Part shown: one piece after another, positions 1-5,500 of the stretch
Numbering within the stretch: the stretch's first letter is position 1
Layout: each line of letters opens with the position of its first letter
Source of the DNA: an uncultured Pseudomonadales bacterium
GTDB lineage: Bacteria; Pseudomonadota; Gammaproteobacteria; Pseudomonadales; Cellvibrionaceae
Assembly: GCA_938048505.1 (NCBI GenBank)
Contig: CALIUX010000107.1
Span: forward strand, 1-5,811
Direction: 5' to 3'
Length of the DNA: 5,811 nt
Notes under the pieces: model-generated
The model's database searches: none
What the model saw: the letters and a program-made list of their open reading frames with translations, nothing else
What the model was told of the DNA's origin: nothing
Program-made: the position numbers and the translations under genes

Positions 1-256
1 GTTTGGGGATGTTAAGCCTGTCCACAATACGCTCATTGTCTGCAAAGACACTTATCGATGCATACTGCTCTGGGTTAACAAGGTCAATAATTAAGTGCTG
101 TGTTAACTGACCTGATACATCATGCTGCCAAGACACCGGCGCGTCAGGTTTTAGCAGCGTTTTTTCTAGGCCGTGTGCTGCATGGATGTAATACATGTTT
201 ATTAATGCAAAAAGCGAAAAGCAAAAGGGGCGTTTTAACCAAGCAATAGAAGGCAT
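1..256 (-). CDS. Partial gene: N-terminus of an exported protein of unknown function
   Basis: The minus strand is open from an ATG at 256-254 to the left window edge (85 codons, no stop, 3' end cut off). An in-frame TAG lies just three codons upstream, so the frame cannot begin much earlier. The N-terminus looks like a signal peptide: a short positive region (MPSIAWLKRP), then a hydrophobic run (FCFSLFALINMYYI) and small residues around positions 25-29 (HAAHG) where cleavage could occur. The mature part is predicted to be beta-rich, with a segment reading LTQHLIIDL, then QYASISVFADNE and RLNIPK. That pattern loosely recalls the small beta-sandwich (PPC-like) domain found at the N-terminus of some exported TPR/CHAT-domain proteins, but this is a weak resemblance by eye and I assign no function. 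No strong Shine-Dalgarno precedes the ATG. Met21 is a less likely alternative start because it would remove the charged region of the signal peptide. The gene is 436 bases downstream of the reductase gene and is probably a separate transcription unit. Confidence 0.7.
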   Translation of the reverse strand, partial: MPSIAWLKRPFCFSLFALINMYYIHAAHGLEKTLLKPDAPVSWQHDVSGQLTQHLIIDLVNPEQYASISVFADNERIVDRLNIPK

Positions 257-364
257 GATGTGCTACCGAAATATCCAGTTAGAAAAACCTAGTGGGAAAT
301 ATCTGTAAGAGTGCCTTGAAAAGTTGATGAAAGCCAGTGATAAGCGATTTGAATAAAGGCTTTA

Positions 365-380
365 GAGCAGCATTATGCTC
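365..380. repeat. Inverted repeat GAGCA/TGCTC
   Basis: There are five perfectly complementary bases on each side of a 6-base spacer. They are flanked by TTT and AAA that could continue the stem after one A-A mismatch. It lies about 110 bases upstream of the exported-protein start. It has no T-tract on the proper side in either direction, so it does not read as an intrinsic terminator. It could be an operator half-site pair or chance. Confidence 0.35.
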
Positions 381-414
381 AAAAGAATGGCATAGCTTTG
401 CTTCTTAGTATTTG

Positions 415-426
415 AAGGCATGCCTT
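415..426. repeat. Perfect 12-bp palindrome AAGGCATGCCTT
   Basis: The 12 bases read identically on both strands without a spacer. The next bases form a second small inverted repeat (CTTGC, two bases, GCAAG at 424-435) that overlaps its end. It lies about 160 bases upstream of the left-edge gene start, so a dimeric-regulator binding site is possible. No regulator is identified. Confidence 0.4.
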
Positions 427-474
427 GCCTGCAAGAGCGGGCCGATCTTCCTTAAAAATAGAAAAGCTTATCGC

Positions 475-531
475 CTATTTCGCGCTTAGTTTAGGTTTTT
501 TAGGGATTGAATTAATAGTTGGCTTGGGCAT
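475..531 (-). CDS. Possible 18-codon small ORF with hairpin-embedded ribosome site
   Basis: The minus strand reads ATG (531-529) to TAG (477-475) and encodes MPKPTINSIPKKPKLSAK, a lysine- and proline-rich basic peptide with no homologue that I recognise. A good Shine-Dalgarno, GAGGA at 545-541, sits 9 bases before the ATG. That sequence lies inside the 3' arm of the 12-bp hairpin at 536-565, so it would be masked when the RNA folds. T-rich minus-strand sequence follows the stop (about 463-452). A frame this short with a good ribosome site can occur by chance, so this is a candidate only. It has no paralogue in the window to support it. Confidence 0.2.
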   Translation of the reverse strand: MPKPTINSIPKKPKLSAK

Positions 532-535
532 GTAA

Positions 536-565
536 ACACTTCCTCACTGTTTTGTGAGGAGGTGT
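536..565 (-). promoter_or_regulatory. 12-bp RNA hairpin masking a Shine-Dalgarno sequence
   Basis: On the minus-strand RNA, ACACCTCCTCAC pairs with GTGAGGAAGTGT around the 6-base loop AAAACA. There are eleven Watson-Crick pairs and one G-U pair. It is the strongest stem-loop in the intergenic region and lies about 130 bases beyond the reductase stop. The 3' arm carries GAGGA, placed correctly for the ATG at 531, and the 5' arm carries CCTCC, which covers it. It is followed by only three T's, so it is a poor intrinsic terminator. It may instead be a 3'-end stabilising stem or a translation-control element. Confidence 0.45.
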
Positions 566-597
566 CAGGTTGCTGAGTGGCATATTAAATAGCTAAA

Positions 598-614
598 TCG
601 TTATCCAATAACGA
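598..614 (-). repeat. 7-bp inverted repeat downstream of the reductase gene
   Basis: TCGTTAT and ATAACGA are perfectly complementary around a 3-base loop. On the minus-strand RNA the stem is followed by UUUAGCUAUUU, which is only loosely U-rich. With its AU-rich stem it could act at most as a weak terminator for the reductase operon, about 80 bases after the stop. It could also be an operator. Confidence 0.35.
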
Positions 615-644
615 GAGAGTGGTTTCCTTCCCATCTCTTTCAAT

Positions 645-671
645 ATGTTACCAACATGGCCCTTATGGGCC
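645..671 (-). repeat. Two abutting small hairpins just after the reductase stop
   Basis: ATGTT-ACC-AACAT (645-657) directly abuts GGCCC-TTAT-GGGCC (658-671). Both have perfect 5-bp stems with loops of three and four bases. The GC-rich one begins 21 bases after the reductase stop codon. Neither is followed by a T-run on the minus strand, so a canonical Rho-independent terminator is not supported. They may protect the 3' end of the message. Confidence 0.35.
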
Positions 672-692
672 GGTATGCGCTACAAGGGAGAG

Positions 693-2480
693 TTAATAAA
701 CATCTCTTACATAGCGTTTTTCTTTTTTGAGCTTGGCAACGTAAGCTTCTGCACCGGCTTCATCAAGTTTGCCGTGCTCAGCAATCAACGTATGTAATGC
801 TTTATCGACATCTTTTGCCATGCGGTATGCATCACCACAAATGTAGAAGTAACCACCACGCTCAAGCCAAGCAAATAGCTCTGCGCCGTTTTCTAACATA
901 CGGTCTTGCACGTAGATTTTTTCTTTTTGGTCTCGTGAAAATGCGAGATCAATACGAGTCAATACGCCGCTTTTTTGCATGGCTTCAATTTCATCTTGAT
1001 AGATGTAATCTGTTTTGCCATTACGGTCACCAAAAAATAACCAGTTATCACCACCGGCTTTGCGTGCAGAGCGTTCTTCTAAGAATGCACGGAAAGGGGC
1101 GATACCTGTACCAGGACCGACCATAATCATGGGTAAGTCGTTATCTTCAGGAACCGAGAAGCTCTTATTTGGCGAGAAGTACACATCAACGCTATCGCCT
1201 TCATTGGCAATATCGGCTAAGAAAGTTGAGCATACGCCATTATGGGGTCTGCCATTGCTATCATAGCGAACACTGCCGATGGTCAGGTGAACTTCTTCAG
1301 GGTGAGCATTCATGCTAGATGAAATAGAGTAGGCACGTGGTGCAAGGCCTTTCGCTAATCCGCAGAATTCTTGTGCTGTTAAGTTAGCCGGTAATGCTTT
1401 AATGAGGTCAACGCAGTCTTTGCCCCATAAGTAATCATTGATGGCTTCGTTATCGGCATTTTCTAACTGGCGGTTCAGCTCTGCATCACCAGAGCGTTTG
1501 GCCAATTCTGCAACGAGCTCTTTGCTGGGTGTGCGTATTTCCAGTTTTTCGGTCAGTGCTTGCTCTAAAGAAAGGCTTTCGCTACCAAGTGTGACAACGT
1601 CACTGGCTTTTGCATTCAGGCAGCCAATCAATTCAGCGACTAAATCTGAGCGGTTTTTGGCGATCACATTGAGTGCATCACCCGCTTCATAGGTTTCGCC
1701 GCTACCCGCTAATGAAAATTCATAATGAACAATTTCTTTACTCGACCCTTCGCCATTTAACAGCTTTTTGGCTGTGAGCTTAGCGGCAAGCGGATTGTTG
1801 CGATTGTATTTTGATTTCGCTTTTTTCGGTGCAGCGGAAGCCGTCGCAGGTGCTGCAGCTTCTGAGCCTTTTTGGGCAATAGTTGTAACGGCTTTTTCGA
1901 TCCACTGGTTTGCAGGATCATCAAAGTCAACATCGCAATCAACACGATCGCAAATACGCTGAGCGCCGAGCTCTTCTAAGCGTGCATCCCAAAGCTTGCC
2001 GGCAACGCAGAAGCCATCGTAGCTGGTATCACCAAGCGCCAATACTGAGAAAAACATATTGTTAAGCTTGGGTGCGTTGTCTTCGCTAATGGCATCCCAT
2101 AATGCTTGTGCATTATCGGGCATTTCGCCTTCACCGTAGGTACTGGTGACAATCAGTAAACGCTCGATATTAGCGAGCTGGTCTACTTCTATTTCATCCA
2201 TATCTTGCACAACAGGGGCAAGACCTTGCGCGCGGGCCGCTTCAGCAGCATCTTCTGCAACCGCTTCTGCGTTACCCGTCTGAGTACCGTAAAGGATGGT
2301 AATAGGCTTTTGCGCTACGGGCGCAGCCGTTCCCGCAGGTGCATTTTGACTGGTAACCAATAAACGGCTATGTAGGCCCGCTAAAAAGCCACCTAGCCAT
2401 TGCTTTTGGTTGTCACTGAAAGGGATATCAGTTGGCAGAAAAGGCACAGTTGTCTGCGAAGTGTTTTCCGGTTTACTCAT
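693..2480 (-). CDS. CysJ-type NADPH diflavin reductase (FMN + FAD)
   Basis: Complete 595-residue protein, close to E. coli CysJ (599) and similar to it along the whole length. Numbering from ATG 2480: a short N-terminal helix region resembling that of CysJ (about 23-38); a flavodoxin domain (60-200) with FMN phosphate loop YGTQTGNAEA and TSTYGEGEMP; an Ala/Lys-rich linker (205-224); a CysJ-type FAD domain with RAYSISSS (382-389) and GVCSTFLAD (415-423); and an NADPH domain with GPGTGIAPFRAF (455-466), SRDQKEKIYVQDRM (515-528) and YICGDAYRMAKDVD (546-559). It ends in YVRDVY, the terminal Tyr matching the residue that stacks on FAD in this family. The SR and KxYVQ residues indicate NADPH rather than NADH. 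Family role: pass electrons from NADPH through FAD to FMN and on to a partner, classically sulfite reductase hemoprotein CysI. No cysI is visible. The neighbour is a glutamate-synthase-like gene, so the partner here is uncertain. The start at 2480 is chosen because GGAG stands five bases before it. An in-frame ATG at 2528 would add 16 residues but has no ribosome site. I leave out the symbol cysJ because the partner is unknown. Confidence 0.92.
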   Translation of the reverse strand: MSKPENTSQTTVPFLPTDIPFSDNQKQWLGGFLAGLHSRLLVTSQNAPAGTAAPVAQKPITILYGTQTGNAEAVAEDAAEAARAQGLAPVVQDMDEIEVDQLANIERLLIVTSTYGEGEMPDNAQALWDAISEDNAPKLNNMFFSVLALGDTSYDGFCVAGKLWDARLEELGAQRICDRVDCDVDFDDPANQWIEKAVTTIAQKGSEAAAPATASAAPKKAKSKYNRNNPLAAKLTAKKLLNGEGSSKEIVHYEFSLAGSGETYEAGDALNVIAKNRSDLVAELIGCLNAKASDVVTLGSESLSLEQALTEKLEIRTPSKELVAELAKRSGDAELNRQLENADNEAINDYLWGKDCVDLIKALPANLTAQEFCGLAKGLAPRAYSISSSMNAHPEEVHLTIGSVRYDSNGRPHNGVCSTFLADIANEGDSVDVYFSPNKSFSVPEDNDLPMIMVGPGTGIAPFRAFLEERSARKAGGDNWLFFGDRNGKTDYIYQDEIEAMQKSGVLTRIDLAFSRDQKEKIYVQDRMLENGAELFAWLERGGYFYICGDAYRMAKDVDKALHTLIAEHGKLDEAGAEAYVAKLKKEKRYVRDVY

Positions 2481-2483
2481 TTT

Positions 2484-2491
2484 TACTCCAC
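2484..2491 (-). promoter_or_regulatory. Ribosome binding site that fixes the reductase start
   Basis: The minus strand reads GTGGAGTA followed by AAA and ATG, putting GGAG five bases before the ATG at 2480. The alternative in-frame ATG at 2528 is preceded by an A/T-rich stretch without any purine-rich match. The shorter protein also begins where similarity to CysJ-type N-termini begins. Confidence 0.65.
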
Positions 2492-2493
2492 TT

Positions 2494-2511
2494 AACGGGC
2501 TTGCGCCCGCT
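2494..2511 (-). promoter_or_regulatory. Intercistronic hairpin with GCAA tetraloop
   Basis: In the 73-base gap between the two large genes the minus-strand RNA reads AGCGGGC-GCAA-GCCCGTT. It forms five GC pairs plus one G-U and one A-U pair, closed by a GCAA loop of the stable GNRA type. It ends two bases before the GTGGAGTA ribosome-site segment of the reductase. It has no following T-run, so it is not a terminator. It may tune translation or act as a processing or stability element between the two cistrons. If the longer reductase start at 2528 were real, this would be coding sequence instead. Confidence 0.45.
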
Positions 2512-2553
2512 GTTCTCAATTCATTCAATTCGGCATTACGTTTGGCAAGTCGC

Positions 2554-5500
2554 TTAGGCTGCGGTGAGCAGCTCTGACCAGCGTTGCAAATAAACGCGCG
2601 CTAACGCTTCTTCAAGTGCTGGGTAATCGGCTAATTCGGTATGATTATCACGGTCACGCGACATGATCCATACTGCAGTACCAAAGGCACGACTATCCCA
2701 GATTTCTCTTAAGCTCATTGCTTCTTTGTAGTCACGTACTCGCTTATCAGCAAGTAGAGCGGCTAATGCTTCATCACTATAGTCTTTTAACGCTTCTTTA
2801 ACGTCTTTAACCAATTGCTCTAAGAGCTTACGGTCTTCAGATTCGATGAGATGACGCGCCATTTCATCTGTGCTGACTGTATTGGTTTTGACCAGATCCG
2901 CTTTTTCTGCGAGCTCTAGAGCACGGCGTAATACACCGGATGCATTGGCATATTGGCATATTAAGTCAGATTCGCAGTCGCCATAAGTAGGCACTTTATC
3001 ATCGAACAGGTTATTACCATCACGATAACGCTCTGCAATACGACGCAGGTGCCAGAGCCCCCAACCTTGCGAAAGCTCTTCTAGCAGTGCTTTACGATCC
3101 GTTTTAGCCAAAATGGCTGAACCCGTATGGTAGTTGTAAAGTGCTAGAGGAATAACAACATAGAAATGTTGACGGCTGTTGTCCCAGTCTTTGAGTAGCG
3201 CTTTTGCCAAAGCAGATTGTGTAACGGCTGCATGCTCTTCGAGGTGCAAACGTAGCGCTTGCTCTTGGCCGCGCATTAGCTCGCTGTCTTCGCTTAGGCG
3301 TGTAACACGAACGGAGTCGTGGCTGCAGCGCTCAGCAATCAGACCCTCGGGGTCATACTGGTAAGCGGTACCACCACTCATGCCATTACCAAAACCTTTG
3401 CCGTAAGTACCAAGGTTAATGATGCTGCCGTTGGTCATATATTCGCAGCAGAAGTCACCTACGCCTTCAACGACGGCAACAGCACCCGAGTTACGTACGC
3501 CAAAGCGGTCACCTGCTTGGCCTTCAACAAATAGCTCACCACCTGAGGCGCCAAATAGTGCAAAGTTGCCGACGAGTACATTGCCTTCGATCTCGTCGCT
3601 ACCACCGCCAGCGTTAGTGACCACGATTCGACCACCACTACTGCCTTTACCGACACCATCGTTACAAGTACCTTGATGGTAAAGGCTGATGCCCGTGTTA
3701 TTAAATGCTCCAAAGCTTTGACCTGCCGAATTGTGCGTATGCACGCGGAGGCTTTCAGGTCGCAAGACAATGCGGCCATTGCTAAGGGTATCAATGCTTG
3801 GGTGCGTAGCGCGTTGTGCTGGGCTCATTTCATAATTTAAGAAACGCTCAACATCAATGGCAAACTGGCCACCTGTTGTTTTGTTACAGTTATTGAGGCG
3901 TGGGCCTTCAATATCGAGGTGATCTGCGTTGATGTCAAAAAAGCCACTCGCTGCTTCGCGTATGTAAGCATCATCGGGGCCAAAGTTAGCCTCTAGTGCA
4001 ACAGCATCTTCAACATGGTGTGTCTCAGCAGGCTTTAACAGCCCGGTTACGTCTAGGCGACCTTGTACTCTGCTGTGATCCACTAAGTGCAAGAGGTCAC
4101 TGCGGCCGCGTATTTCACGCAAGCTGCTATAACCGATGCTCGCTAGGATTTCGCGGACTTCATGCGCCAAGTTAATAAAGTACTGAGCCAACGCGCGCGG
4201 ATCACCCTCATAAACTTCTGGGTTGGTCGTGAGGCCAGCAGGGCATTTCAGGTTACAGTTCTTAGCCATGACACACTTCAGCATCATGAGTGCAGTGGTA
4301 CCAAACTCAAATGAGTCACCGCCCATTAGAGCCGATTTCACGACATCTAAGCCGGTTTGGTGTGCATTAGAGCAGCGCAATGTGACACGCTCACGCAACC
4401 CGTTTTCAGAAAGGGCTTGGTGAACTTCTGCAATACCTATTTCAGCTGCTCGGCCAGTATTCTTAAGGCTAGTAACCTGTGCTGCACCCGTACCACCGGT
4501 ATTACCGGCAATGTTAATGACATTTGCACCGGCTTTTGCAACACCAACTGCGATCGTACCTACACCTTCTGATGAAACGAGCTTGACGATCACGCGAACC
4601 CGTGCGGCTTTGGCATCATGAATTAACTGACCCAAATCTTCGATAGAGTAGGTGTCGTGATGCGGTGGTGGTGAAACTAGCTCAACACCCGGTGTGCCGC
4701 CACGTGCGGCTGCAATTTCAACATTTACTTTTGCAGAAGGCAGTTGGCCGCCTTCGCCAGGTTTAGCACCTTGGGCAATTTTAATTTCGATCTCTTGCAA
4801 TGATGGATCGGCCAAGTAACCGACCCATACACCAAATCGACCCGATGCAAATTGTTTGATCTTACTGGCTTTGACGCTGTTGTAACGGCTGGAGTGCTCG
4901 CCGCCTTCACCAGAGTTACTCATTGCACCGGCAATGTTCGTGCCTTGGGCAACGGCTTCGTGCGCGCGAGCAACCAGTGCGCCGTGACTCATTGCGCCTG
5001 ACGCAAGCGATGCGGTAATTTCATGTGCAGGCTGTACTTTATCAAGCGGTAACGCATCGGGTGCTACAACCAATTTACCGGCAAAATCACAGCTCTCTGC
5101 TACGGTCAGCGCAATCTGGTTCTTGGCTACTGAAATGTCAGTGAGTTGATTGCCCAACCAGCCTTTTAAAGCCTCTGCTAGAGCTTGACTGCGCTCATCA
5201 ACTTTACTGCCTTGAAGTATAAGTGTGCATTGCTGTGCGCTTTGTGCAGAGAGGCTAACCCCTTGGACTGCGTAAGCGGCATTAACTTCAAGAGCAAATT
5301 GGCTGAGTGCTTGGGCAAATTCGCTTTGGGTATTGCACACGCTCAGGTTAACCGGCAGTGCCAATACATCTCTTAATGTAGCGGGGCGTTCGGCACGCTC
5401 GGCATACAATTCTTTACAGAAATCCCGATAAGCATCGGTGATTTTTGCTTGATTGATTTGCTCAGGCGTAGCTGCTTCATAGCCCATTTTTCGATAGCCT

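Larger units (their letters stand above)
257..692. other. 436-base intergenic region with several inverted repeats
   Basis: This stretch separates the reductase stop codon from the start of the exported-protein gene. Both strands hold frequent stops and I see no conventional gene. It contains at least five inverted repeats (365-380, 415-426, 536-565, 598-614, 645-671) and one very short possible reading frame (475-531). It should hold the 3' end of the reductase operon and the promoter of the left-edge gene. However, I find no hairpin followed by a good T-run and no convincing -35/-10 pair on the minus strand, so neither is placed. Confidence 0.7.

Noticed and set aside
255..308. Plus-strand 17-codon frame starting ATGATG
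   Set aside because: It is very short, its purine-rich sequence is too close to the ATG, and it is antisense to the upstream region of the exported-protein gene.
257..400. Sigma-70 promoter for the left-edge gene
   Set aside because: Several A/T-rich hexamers are present but no pair has both a fair -35 and -10 at 16-18 base spacing that I would trust.
451..490. Intrinsic terminator before T-rich minus-strand sequence
   Set aside because: The T-rich stretch is broken (TTTTCTATTTTT) and the sequence before it forms only a few interrupted pairs, too weak to call.
557..596. Plus-strand small gene after a perfect AGGAGG
   Set aside because: Only an eight-codon frame from a TTG follows before a stop. 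The purine run is better explained as one arm of the inverted repeat.
797..1126. Plus-strand open frame of 109 codons
   Set aside because: It lies wholly antisense to the conserved NADPH-binding domain of the reductase, has no recognisable protein pattern and is Arg/His/Cys-rich as expected for a shadow frame.
2481..2528. Longer reductase N-terminus starting at ATG 2528
   Set aside because: There is no ribosome site before it, and the added 16 residues do not look like a CysJ N-terminus. ATG 2480 has GGAG at good spacing.
3459..3794. Minus-strand open frame of 111 codons
   Set aside because: It overlaps the GXGXG domain of the synthase-like gene on the same strand in another frame. The GXGXG frame carries clear family motifs, so this is a shadow.
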